Below, in pieces: positions 57,349 to 64,000 of a stretch of DNA of 64,000 bases. Position 1 is the first letter of the stretch. Each line of letters opens with the position of its first letter. The notes beneath the pieces are model-generated. The model searched no databases, had not been told where the DNA came from, and saw nothing but the letters and a program-made list of their open reading frames with translations. This stretch comes from Bradyrhizobium lablabi. Lineage in GTDB: Bacteria > Pseudomonadota > Alphaproteobacteria > Rhizobiales > Xanthobacteraceae. The DNA is taken from the NCBI RefSeq assembly GCF_018129385.1, contig NZ_JAFCLN010000002.1:186001-250000 (forward strand). Reading direction: 5' to 3'. The position numbers and the translations under genes are program-made.

Positions 57349-58782
57349 TCACGCGGCCGCCGCGACACGCAGGTGATCGGCGATCCAGCGGTCAAGATCG
57401 GCGAGCGCGCGGGCGCTCATTGCCTGCTTCTTGGCGACCGTCTTTTCATTGCCGCGCAGCCGCGATCCGTCGGGCTTTTTGGTCGGCGGACTCGCGAGCG
57501 GCGGGAACAGGCCGAAATTGATGTTCATCGGCTGGAACGAGCGCGGGCCTGCATCGACAGTCTCGATATGGCCGCCCGTGATATGGCCGAGCAACGATCC
57601 CAGCGCGGTCGTGGCAGGCGGCGGCGCAAGTTCTTGCGCGCGCGCATTAGCCGCCGCGTATAGGCCCGTGATCAGGCCGATGCTGGCTGACTCGACATAG
57701 CCCTCGCAGCCGGTCATCTGGCCGGCGAAGCGCAGCCGCGGCTCGGCGCGCAGCCGCATTTGCCGGTCGAGTAGCTTTGGCGAATTCAGGAAGGTGTTGC
57801 GATGCAGGCCGCCGAGCCGCGCGAATTCGGCATTCTCGAGCCCGGGAATGGTGCGGAACACGCGCTGCTGCGCGCCATGCTTCAGCTTGGTCTGAAAGCC
57901 GACGATGTTGTAGAGCGTGCCGAGTTTGTTGTCCTGGCGCAGCTGCACGATCGCGTAAGGCTTGACCGTCGGATCATGCGGATTGGTCAGCCCGACCGGC
58001 TTCATCGGCCCGTGCCGCAGCGTCTCGCGGCCACGCTCGGCCATCACCTCGACCGGCAGGCAGCCGTCGAAGTAGGGCGTGTTGGTCTCCCAATCCTTGA
58101 AGTCGACCTTTTCGCCCGCAAGCAGCGCATCGACGAAGGCGTCGTACTGCTCCCTGGTCATCGGGCAATTGATGTAGTCGGCGCCGGTGCCGCCGGGCCC
58201 GACCTTGTCATAGCGCGACTGGAACCAGGCCACCGACATGTCGATGGAATCCTTGTGCACGATCGGCGCGATCGCGTCGAAGAAGGCGAGCGCATTTTCG
58301 CCTGAGAGTGCGCGGATGGCGTCGGCCAGCGGCGCCGAGGTGAGGGGCCCGGTAGCCACGATCACGTTGCGCCAGTCGGCCGGCGGCAGTCCGGCGATCT
58401 CCGTGCGGTCGATCGTGATCAGGGGATGATTTTCCAGTGCTTGGGTCACCGCCGCCGAAAAGCCGTCGCGATCGACCGCCAGTGCGCCGCCGGCCGGCAC
58501 CTGATTTGCGTCGGCCGACCGCATGATCAGCGAACCGAGCTTCCGCATTTCGGCGTGCAGCAGCCCGACCGCGTTGTTGGCGGCATCATCGGAACGGAAG
58601 GAATTGGAGCAGACGAGTTCGGCGAGCCCCTCGGTGCGGTGCGCCTCGGTCATCCGGTGTGGCCGCATCTCGTGCAGCACCACGGGAATGCCGGCAGTAG
58701 CGACCTGCCAGGCGGCTTCCGAGCCGGCCAGGCCCGCGCCGACAATGTGCACGGGCTCAAGAAGTGATTTGGGGGTTGTCAT
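57349..58782 (-). CDS. trmFO: Methylenetetrahydrofolate-tRNA-(uracil-54-C5)-methyltransferase TrmFO
   Basis: A 477-residue flavoenzyme that makes ribothymidine 54 in tRNA using methylene-THF and FADH2. [18 protein letters not shown] binds [21 protein letters not shown] is the family signature with a conserved cysteine, and [13 protein letters not shown] near residue 350 is the second. The ATG at 58782 gives [10 protein letters not shown]. It probably leads the two-gene transcript with the kinase-like gene. Confidence 0.95.
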   Translation of the reverse strand: MTTPKSLLEPVHIVGAGLAGSEAAWQVATAGIPVVLHEMRPHRMTEAHRTEGLAELVCSNSFRSDDAANNAVGLLHAEMRKLGSLIMRSADANQVPAGGALAVDRDGFSAAVTQALENHPLITIDRTEIAGLPPADWRNVIVATGPLTSAPLADAIRALSGENALAFFDAIAPIVHKDSIDMSVAWFQSRYDKVGPGGTGADYINCPMTREQYDAFVDALLAGEKVDFKDWETNTPYFDGCLPVEVMAERGRETLRHGPMKPVGLTNPHDPTVKPYAIVQLRQDNKLGTLYNIVGFQTKLKHGAQQRVFRTIPGLENAEFARLGGLHRNTFLNSPKLLDRQMRLRAEPRLRFAGQMTGCEGYVESASIGLITGLYAAANARAQELAPPPATTALGSLLGHITGGHIETVDAGPRSFQPMNINFGLFPPLASPPTKKPDGSRLRGNEKTVAKKQAMSARALADLDRWIADHLRVAAAA

Positions 58783-58845
58783 GGCGCGCAGGGTTAGCGC
58801 GTTTTCGTTCACCTTGCACCTGCGCTGACGATATCCGGATACGAC

Positions 58846-58867
58846 AACGCCCGCGCGAGGCGGGCGT
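58846..58867 (-). terminator. Hairpin between DUF1127 gene and trmFO
   Basis: AACGCCCGC pairs with GCGGGCGTT across CGAG. It lies 29 bases after the DUF1127 stop on the minus strand. There is no clear T-run on either side, so it is a weak terminator candidate. Confidence 0.45.
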
Positions 58868-58896
58868 TATCCGTTCATTCCGGCGGCTGAAAAAAT

Positions 58897-59049
58897 TCAG
58901 TTCTTATAGTTTCCCGCCGCAACGTTCGGAATGTCCGAGCGATCGAGGCCAATATCGGCCAGTTCACGATCGCTGAGCTGGGACAGTTCGGCGAGATTGC
59001 GCTGATAGTCCCGGAACGATTGGATCAGGCGGATGAGCGAGAGCAACAT
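58897..59049 (-). CDS. DUF1127 small protein
   Basis: A 50-residue protein of the DUF1127 (YjiS-like) family: an N-terminal amphipathic helix (LSLIRLIQSFRDYQRNLAEL) followed by the family motif LSDRELADIGLDRSDI. Such small proteins in rhizobia and Agrobacterium influence phosphate, carbon or stress metabolism, some through RNA binding. The ATG at 59049 follows CAGGAGACTACC, a strong ribosome-binding site. Confidence 0.9.
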   Translation of the reverse strand: MLLSLIRLIQSFRDYQRNLAELSQLSDRELADIGLDRSDIPNVAAGNYKN

Positions 59050-59774
59050 GGTAGTCTCCTGGTAGTTACGATTCAGCTTTTGCGGGGCGCTGCATCGTTG
59101 AAATGAATATAGAACACCTTGCTGCAATGCAGTAGTTCCGATGTTGCGATGCAGCTAATCTGTCCATGCATGGCAGCGCTAAGGAACGCTTAACCTTTCG
59201 GCGCCGTTGCCCTCAGCGCGGGCAGGGAGCGGCGCGCCGCGGCAAAAAGCCCTGTACAATTACGGGGTTGCCGAATCGTCTGCGTCCCGATCTCCGACTC
59301 TTCAGATGGTTAAATGGAACCGAAAATCAAGGCTGGGGGGGGCGATGTGGGCCCTCACACCAGTCGGCAGCCGTTACTTTTATGCGTGATTCGCATGGGG
59401 ATTTTTCACAATAAAATGAATTAGAAATCACTTTTAGGTAGGTGCAGGGTGATCCCCCGAGATGGACCGTTCGCCGGTGAAGCGGTCGCGGACATCAGCC
59501 TCCCAGTCCATTGCTTCCATTAGAGCGCGGCGGCATTCGCTTTTGGGTCGCGCAAATCGAAATACTCGCCTGCAAACGCCGCTGCGCGCGAGCCGTGTTC
59601 GTTACGGGCTTGTAATCAAAACGATACGTTTCGCATGAGGCATTGCACGGCGCGCCGATCACATTCGAATCGCGCGGAGTTCATTCTCAAAATTTCTGGA
59701 GATCAGGAATCTATTACCTCGCAGATTCCGGCAATGATGCCGGGCTGCGCAACAACAGAAAATGGAAAAATAAC
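59050..59774. other. Gene-poor stretch
   Basis: About 725 bases without a convincing gene. The DUF1127 leader is at the left and the leader of the small exported protein at the right. It includes an AT-rich patch near 59390-59440. A short frame at 59207-59389 ends in GSRYFYA but lacks a ribosome-binding site and recognised domain. I see no RNA gene. Confidence 0.4.
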
Positions 59775-60038
59775 ATGATCAATAAGTTGCTCGCGGCCAC
59801 CGCGGTGGCTGTCATCGCCTACGCAACATATCCGGCCAATGCTGCAAAGGTGCAAGCGGGCTGTAGCGGAGGAAACCTTGAGAAGGCCGAATCGATGGTC
59901 GAGACCATGGCCTTTGGCGAAAGCAGGTGGGCAGCGCAGAGAGAGGTTGCGGCCGCGCAGGACGCGATGCTCAGCGGCAAAATGGGTGTCTGCGCAGCCC
60001 ATCTCAGCAAGGCAATGCACGTCGGACCGGCGAAGTAA
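59775..60038 (+). CDS. Small exported protein of unknown function
   Basis: An 87-residue protein with a signal peptide (LLAATAVAVIAYATYPANA) and a helical mature part with two cysteines (AGCSGGNLEKAESMVE, MGVCAAHLSKAM). I do not recognise the family. The start at 59775 is chosen because the signal begins there (MINKLL); the frame extends back to 59643. It converges with the lytic transglycosylase gene. Confidence 0.65.
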   Translation: MINKLLAATAVAVIAYATYPANAAKVQAGCSGGNLEKAESMVETMAFGESRWAAQREVAAAQDAMLSGKMGVCAAHLSKAMHVGPAK

Positions 60039-60088
60039 GTCCGGTCAAAGGGGCCGGTCGCCGCCGCGATCGGCCCTGACCAGGCGCC

Positions 60089-60904
60089 TCACGGCGCCCG
60101 CGCGAGTTGGGTCGCAAAGTAGCCGATTGTTCTGGCGTAGACCTCGCTCTTGTTCCACTCCTTGATCACGGCAAAATTGGCGCTGCCGGGCTCCCAGTCC
60201 TTGCCGCCCTGCCAGCCCTTGCTGGCCAGGAAGTTCGCGGTAGACGCGAGAACGTCGGGCACGCTGCGGAAGAGATCGCGCCGGCCGTTGCCGTCGAAAT
60301 CGACGGCGAATTTCATGTAGCTCGACGGCATGAACTGGGTCTGGCCGATTTCGCCGGCCCACGCGCCGCGCATGTCCTGGGGCGCGATGTCACCGCGCTC
60401 GACGATGCGCAGCGCATCGATCAATTCGGCCTTGAACAGATCGGAGCGGCGACAGTCATAGGCCAGCGTCGCGAGCGAGCGCATGGTCGGGAATTTTCCG
60501 ATGTTGACGCCAAAATCCGTCTCCAGTCCCCAGATCGCGACCAGCACCTCGCCGGGCACGCCGTAGGTCTGCTCGATGCGGCTGAGCACGGAGCCGTACT
60601 GCTTGAGCATGTTGGATCCGCGCGTCAGGCGCGGCGGCACCATGCGGCCGGAAAATTCCTCGAAGGATTGCGAAAACACCTTTTGCGATTGATCGCGCGT
60701 GAGCACCGCCTTGTCGAGCGTCACGCCGTTCAGGCCGGTGACAAGCACGGCCTGCGGAATGCCCTTTGCGGCGGCTTCCTTCTTGAAATCCTCGAGCCAG
60801 GATTCGAACGAGCCGGTGCCGCAGGCGGCCGCAAAGGCCGGCGCTGCCGATACTGCAAGCAGCGCGCTCAGCGCGAGGACTTTGAGTGAAGAGCCGGACT
60901 TCAT
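60089..60904 (-). CDS. MltB-family lytic murein transglycosylase
   Basis: A 271-residue periplasmic enzyme that cleaves peptidoglycan to anhydro-muropeptides. The signal peptide is LKVLALSALLAVSAAPAFA. AIWGLETDFGVNIGKF carries the catalytic glutamate, and GEIGQTQFMPSSYMKFAVDFDGNG is the family signature. No lipobox is present, so it is soluble rather than lipid-anchored. The ATG at 60904 exposes the signal. Confidence 0.92.
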   Translation of the reverse strand: MKSGSSLKVLALSALLAVSAAPAFAAACGTGSFESWLEDFKKEAAAKGIPQAVLVTGLNGVTLDKAVLTRDQSQKVFSQSFEEFSGRMVPPRLTRGSNMLKQYGSVLSRIEQTYGVPGEVLVAIWGLETDFGVNIGKFPTMRSLATLAYDCRRSDLFKAELIDALRIVERGDIAPQDMRGAWAGEIGQTQFMPSSYMKFAVDFDGNGRRDLFRSVPDVLASTANFLASKGWQGGKDWEPGSANFAVIKEWNKSEVYARTIGYFATQLARAP

Positions 60905-61103
60905 CGAGATGGATGCTCCATGCCGAGACGCTGCCGATATTGGTGTCGCGACTTTAGCAAAATTGTTCGCGGCAACCGCGGCCAAAACATGGCTGGTTCC
61001 GTCACGATGCTTCACAAGGGCATTCAGAGTAAACAGTGCATATACGCCAACCGCCGGTCGATAACATCGACCGGCGGCTCGCGGGAGAATTCGATAGCTC
61101 GGG

Positions 61104-62012
61104 TCAACCGCCCTTGCGCCGCCAGGGGAACAAATTGGCGGGGAAATCAGCCGCCGGGCGCTTTTCGCGCGGCGGACGGGGCGGCAGCGGCTGCGGATTG
61201 AGTTCAGGCTCGATCACCTGGCGATAGAGATGCCAGGTGGCATGGCCGAGCAGGGGAATGACGATCGCGAGCCCAAGGAAGAACGGCAGCGATCCAGCAA
61301 CCAGCAGCACCGTGACGATCAGACCCCACACCGCCATCGGCAGCGGGTTCTTCGCCACCGCGCGCAGCGATGTCACCATCGCTTCGCCTGCACTGGCGTG
61401 GCGGTCGAGCATGATCGGGAACGACACCACGCTGACGCACAGCGCGACCAGTGCGAACAGGAAGCCGACGCCACATCCCACGATGATCAGCCACCAGCCT
61501 TGCGACGTGGTCAGGATACGCGTTGCAAAGTCGGGAATGTTGGCCGCGATCTCGTAGCCGAATGCGGCCGTGTATACCGCCTGTGCTGTCATGATCCAGA
61601 CCACGAACAGCGCAAGCAGCAGGGTGCCGAGCCCAAGCATCGCACCGAACGACGGCGACTGGAAAACATCCATCGCATCCCAAGCCGAGGCCGGCTGTCC
61701 GTTCTCGCGGCGTCGGCTCATCTCATAGAGGCCGAGGGCGGCGAACGGGCCGAGCAGGGCAAAGCCCGCGGCCAGCGGAAACAACAGCGGCAACACGGAA
61801 TAGCCGTGCACGAGGCGCGCCAGCACGAGCCCGAGCACCGGATAGATCAGGCAGAGGATGATCGCATGGCTCGGAACAGCCTTGAAATCTTCCCAGCCGA
61901 GCTGCAACGCGCGATGCAGATCGGACAAGCCGATGGTCCGGATGACGGGCCCTGCCGCGCTGCCCGGCGCGGCTTCGGCATGTGTGACATTTCCTTGAAA
62001 TGGCGTGGCCAT
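61104..62012 (-). CDS. DUF2189 family membrane protein
   Basis: A 302-residue protein with about six membrane segments (LIYPVLGLVLARLVHGY, LLLALFVVWIMTAQAVYTA, WLIIVGCGVGFLFALVALCV, LIVTVLLVAGSLPFFLGLA), a Pro-rich C-terminus and the opening IRTIGLSDLHRALQLGWEDF characteristic of the DUF2189 family, which often lies near cytochrome oxidase genes. None are present here. The ATG at 62012 was chosen because the conserved part begins soon after. Function is unknown. Confidence 0.85.
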   Translation of the reverse strand: MATPFQGNVTHAEAAPGSAAGPVIRTIGLSDLHRALQLGWEDFKAVPSHAIILCLIYPVLGLVLARLVHGYSVLPLLFPLAAGFALLGPFAALGLYEMSRRRENGQPASAWDAMDVFQSPSFGAMLGLGTLLLALFVVWIMTAQAVYTAAFGYEIAANIPDFATRILTTSQGWWLIIVGCGVGFLFALVALCVSVVSFPIMLDRHASAGEAMVTSLRAVAKNPLPMAVWGLIVTVLLVAGSLPFFLGLAIVIPLLGHATWHLYRQVIEPELNPQPLPPRPPREKRPAADFPANLFPWRRKGG

Positions 62013-62331
62013 GGTCGTCGTCTCCCTTGACGAAACGGCCATGCTGTTCTGCCCACGCGAAGGGCACTCGGCCGTTCCCGCGTAAACGATCACGATCAGA
62101 CCAGGCGCAGACAGGAAACCGTAACTGGCCTTGTCGCGAACTGAACCACCAAGATACTCCGAAACGGAGAGTCTGTCCAAACAGCGACGACGTCACGCTT
62201 GAGTGAATGCGACATTGGCAAGTTCCTTCGTGCTGAGGTAGAATCGCTCGCGACCCCGGCCGGGTGCTGCCGGTAACAACAGAAAGCGCCGCCAACCTCC
62301 ACGCCATCTTCAAGTCCATTGGGAGCGAACG
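62013..62331. other. Divergent intergenic region between DUF2189 and DUF3597 genes
   Basis: About 320 bases between divergent starts. It should contain promoters for both genes. I see no gene, repeat or defined promoter boxes. Confidence 0.4.
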
Positions 62332-62715
62332 ATGAGTATTTTCGGAAAAATCATGAGCTCAATCTTCGGCAGCTCGGCCAGCGCGACCCCCGCCGGAGGT
62401 GCGGCCGCAGGCGGTGCTTCGGCTGGCGGCGGCGCTGCTGCCGCGCCCGCCGCGGCGAATGTCGACGTTGCTCCTATCCTTGACGCGGCGGTCGCCGCCA
62501 AAAAGGAGAAGCTGGACTGGAAGCACTCCATCGTTGACCTGATGAAGGCGCTCGACATCGATTCCAGCCTCTCCGCGCGCAAGGAGCTCGCCAAGGAGCT
62601 CGGCTATAGCGGCGACACCAACGATTCCGCGAGCATGAACATCTGGCTGCACAAGCAGGTGATGGCCAAGCTCGCCGCCAACGGCGGCAAGCTGCCGCCG
62701 GAGATCAAGCACTGA
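62332..62715 (+). CDS. DUF3597 domain protein
   Basis: A 127-residue protein: SIFGKIMSSIFGSSA, then a Gly/Ala-rich spacer, and a conserved C-terminal domain (VDVAPILDAAVAAKKEKLDWK, SIVDLMKALDIDSSLSARKEL, WLHKQVMAKLAANGGKLPPEI). The C-terminal block is the DUF3597 family, whose function is unknown; it resembles peptidoglycan-binding LysM-associated proteins in some genomes. A terminator follows. Confidence 0.9.
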   Translation: MSIFGKIMSSIFGSSASATPAGGAAAGGASAGGGAAAAPAAANVDVAPILDAAVAAKKEKLDWKHSIVDLMKALDIDSSLSARKELAKELGYSGDTNDSASMNIWLHKQVMAKLAANGGKLPPEIKH

Positions 62716-62736
62716 GCCGATCTTTTCAGATTCCGG

Positions 62737-62764
62737 AAAGGCCCGCGCGATCGCGGGCCTTTTT
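62737..62764 (+). terminator. Rho-independent terminator after the DUF3597 gene
   Basis: AAAGGCCCGCG pairs with CGCGGGCCTTT across a short loop, with TTTT at the end. It lies 21 bases after the stop. Confidence 0.9.
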
Positions 62765-62805
62765 CGTATATGATGCAACGAGAACAACGAACAGGGAGAA
62801 CACCC

Positions 62806-63594
62806 ATGGATACGATCGATCGCAGGACCATTTTGGCTACCGGCGCGCTGGCGCTGACAGGGGCGGTGGCCAGTTCTTCGGCGCAAGCGCAAGCCGGGCC
62901 GAAAGCGCTTTTTCCCGTCGGCACCACGACCATTCCGATTGTCGGCGAGACCGACGTGTTTCCGGTGCGGCGGATCTATTGCATCGGCCGCAACTACGCT
63001 GCCCACTCGCGCGAAATGGGCTCTGATCCCAACCGCGAGCCGCCGTTCTTTTTCCAGAAGCCGACGGATGCGATCCAGAACGTCTCGATCGGTGCGGTCG
63101 CCGATCATCCTTATCCTTCGCTGACCAAGAATTACCATTACGAGGTCGAGCTGGTGGCTGCGCTGAAATCCGGCGGCAGCAATATTCCGGCCGACAAGGC
63201 GCTCGATCATGTCTACGGCTACGCCGTCGGTCTCGACATGACGCGGCGCGATTTGCAGCGGGCGATGGGGGATGAGAAAAAGCCGTGGGAGATCGGCAAG
63301 AGCTTTGACCGCTCCGCGGTGCTTGGCCCGATCCATCCCGCCGCGAAGACCGGCCACTTTACCAAGGGCGGGATCTCGCTCGCGGTGAATGGCAACGTGA
63401 AGCAGAACTCGAACCTGCAAAACATGATCTGGAGCGTGGCCGAGCAGATTTCAAAGCTCTCCGAAGCGTTCGAGCTGAAGGCCGGCGACATCATCTACTC
63501 CGGCACCCCCGAAAACGTGGGGCCGGTGGTCAAGGGCGACGTGCTCCTGTGCAAGATCGAAGGCCTGCCGGACATGTCGATCAAGATCGTATAG
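62806..63594 (+). CDS. Fumarylacetoacetate hydrolase-family protein with export signal
   Basis: A 262-residue FAH-fold protein. RIYCIGRNYAAHSREMG, FFFQKPTDAIQ and HYEVELVAAL are the metal- and substrate-binding blocks, and GDIISYSGTPENVGPV is the conserved late motif (reads GDIIYSGTPENV). The N-terminus is unusual for the family: DRRTILATGALALTGAVASSSAQAQ looks like a twin-arginine or Sec signal, so the enzyme may work in the periplasm. Typical members hydrolyse beta-diketones or act as isomerases on catabolic intermediates. The substrate is unknown. Confidence 0.85.
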   Translation: MDTIDRRTILATGALALTGAVASSSAQAQAGPKALFPVGTTTIPIVGETDVFPVRRIYCIGRNYAAHSREMGSDPNREPPFFFQKPTDAIQNVSIGAVADHPYPSLTKNYHYEVELVAALKSGGSNIPADKALDHVYGYAVGLDMTRRDLQRAMGDEKKPWEIGKSFDRSAVLGPIHPAAKTGHFTKGGISLAVNGNVKQNSNLQNMIWSVAEQISKLSEAFELKAGDIIYSGTPENVGPVVKGDVLLCKIEGLPDMSIKIV

Positions 63595-63603
63595 CGCTCG
63601 CGT

Positions 63604-63625
63604 CGCCCCGGGGACACTCGGGGCG
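63604..63625. terminator. GC-rich hairpin between convergent genes
   Basis: CGCCCCG pairs with CGGGGCG around an 8-base loop. It lies between the stops of two convergent genes. No T-run is present, so its terminator role is uncertain. Confidence 0.4.
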
Positions 63626-63630
63626 GCAGC

Positions 63631-63903
63631 TCATCCGGTCATCTCCGCGTACTCCGGATGCTTGTAGAGATAGTCCACCACAAATCCGCAGCCGGCGATG
63701 ACCTTGCGTCCGTCGGCGCGGATCAGCTCCAGAGCGCCCTTGATCAGTTCGGAGGCGACGCCGCGGCCGCGCAGCGTACGCGGGGTCTCGGTATGGGTGA
63801 TGATGACGGCCTCAGGCGTCAGGCGGTAATTGGCGAACGCCACCGCGTCCTCGACGTCCATCTCAAATCGGCTCAGGGTTTTGTTGTCGCGAACGGCGGC
63901 CAT
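63631..63903 (-). CDS. GNAT-like N-acetyltransferase (Gcn5/YjdJ type)
   Basis: A 90-residue minimal GNAT (103 if begun at 63942). MDVEDAVAFANYRLTPEAVII opens the fold, HTETPRTLRGRGVASELIKGAL is the acetyl-CoA loop, and CGFVVDYLYKHPEYAE is the C-terminal signature. This short type is found in YjdJ/NATD1-like proteins. The substrate is unknown. Confidence 0.85.
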   Translation of the reverse strand: MAAVRDNKTLSRFEMDVEDAVAFANYRLTPEAVIITHTETPRTLRGRGVASELIKGALELIRADGRKVIAGCGFVVDYLYKHPEYAEMTG

Positions 63904-64000
63904 ATCTGAAATTCCAGTCTGAACGTCCAGGTCAATTTCCATCCTGATCTAGGCGTGCGATCCGGCGGGCGCAAACCTGCGGCCGGCTCACGCCTTCAGC

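Noticed and set aside
59207..59389. 60-codon frame ending in GSRYFYA
   Set aside because: No ribosome-binding site, no recognised domain, and an Arg/Ser-rich composition; retained only as a remark in the gene-poor stretch.
63988..64000. Possible last codons (Leu-Lys-Ala-stop) of a minus-strand gene at the right edge
   Set aside because: Thirteen bases are too few to support a gene.

Overview
The window reads as a chromosomal segment of a GC-rich alphaproteobacterium, most likely Bradyrhizobium or a close relative in the Nitrobacteraceae. The basis is the protein content (alphaproteobacterial pyruvate dehydrogenase with a lipoylated E1 beta, ExoR-like, DUF5076, DUF3551 and DUF1127 proteins), the gene order scpAB-tatABC-serS-surE-pcm-nlpD-yajC-secDF, and several palindromic intergenic repeat families that I recall as typical of that group. 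No rRNA, tRNA, CRISPR array or intact prophage was seen.

Layout. 1-7 kb: the end of a cyclic-nucleotide-binding protein, a YiaW/YiaV-like membrane and adaptor pair, queF, a small cytochrome c overlapping a Vgb-type propeller protein, enolase and an M15-like protein. 7-17 kb: an MDR oxidoreductase, an FMN reductase, FtsB/DivIC, then the pyruvate dehydrogenase cluster pdhA-pdhB-DUF5076-pdhC-small membrane protein-lpdA, followed by threonine synthase and a Bug-type binding protein. 18-28 kb: a DUF3551 protein, a cytochrome P450, a shrunken ilvD remnant overlapping an exoR homologue, xthA with an acetyltransferase, an RND efflux pair and an amidohydrolase. 28-42 kb: dense housekeeping genes, namely erpA, dgt, argS, a SPOR protein, nagZ, scpA, scpB, tatA, tatB, tatC, serS and surE, plus a Pro/Glu-rich protein and a Cys-rich secreted protein.

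42.4-45.1 kb is the main accessory stretch. It holds a truncated transposase, a gene that could encode an immunity protein, the 5'-truncated end of a protein with a nuclease-toxin-like D...ExK pattern, a REP-associated tyrosine transposase (RAYT) between palindromic repeats, and a decayed repeat region. It separates surE from pcm and nlpD, which are neighbours in many proteobacteria. 45-64 kb returns to core genes: a single-domain response regulator, pcm, nlpD, an MFS exporter, a DUF815 ATPase, yajC-secD-secF, homologues of the mitochondrial complex I assembly factors NDUFAF3 and NDUFAF6, a DnaB-like ATPase, a kinase/AMP-binding-C fusion, trmFO, a DUF1127 protein, a lytic transglycosylase, DUF2189 and DUF3597 proteins, a fumarylacetoacetate-hydrolase-family protein and a GNAT protein.

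How they work together: pdhABC-lpdA forms one metabolic operon feeding acetyl-CoA to the TCA cycle; yajC-secDF and tatABC provide the two protein export routes; scpAB, ftsB, nlpD, the SPOR protein, nagZ and the MltB-type enzyme concern chromosome segregation, division and peptidoglycan turnover. The most unusual observations are the in-frame miniaturised ilvD, the orphan toxin/immunity-like remnant, the RAYT island, and the kinase fused to an acyl-CoA-synthetase C-terminal domain. All identifications come from reading the sequence and from recalled family knowledge; no database search was run.
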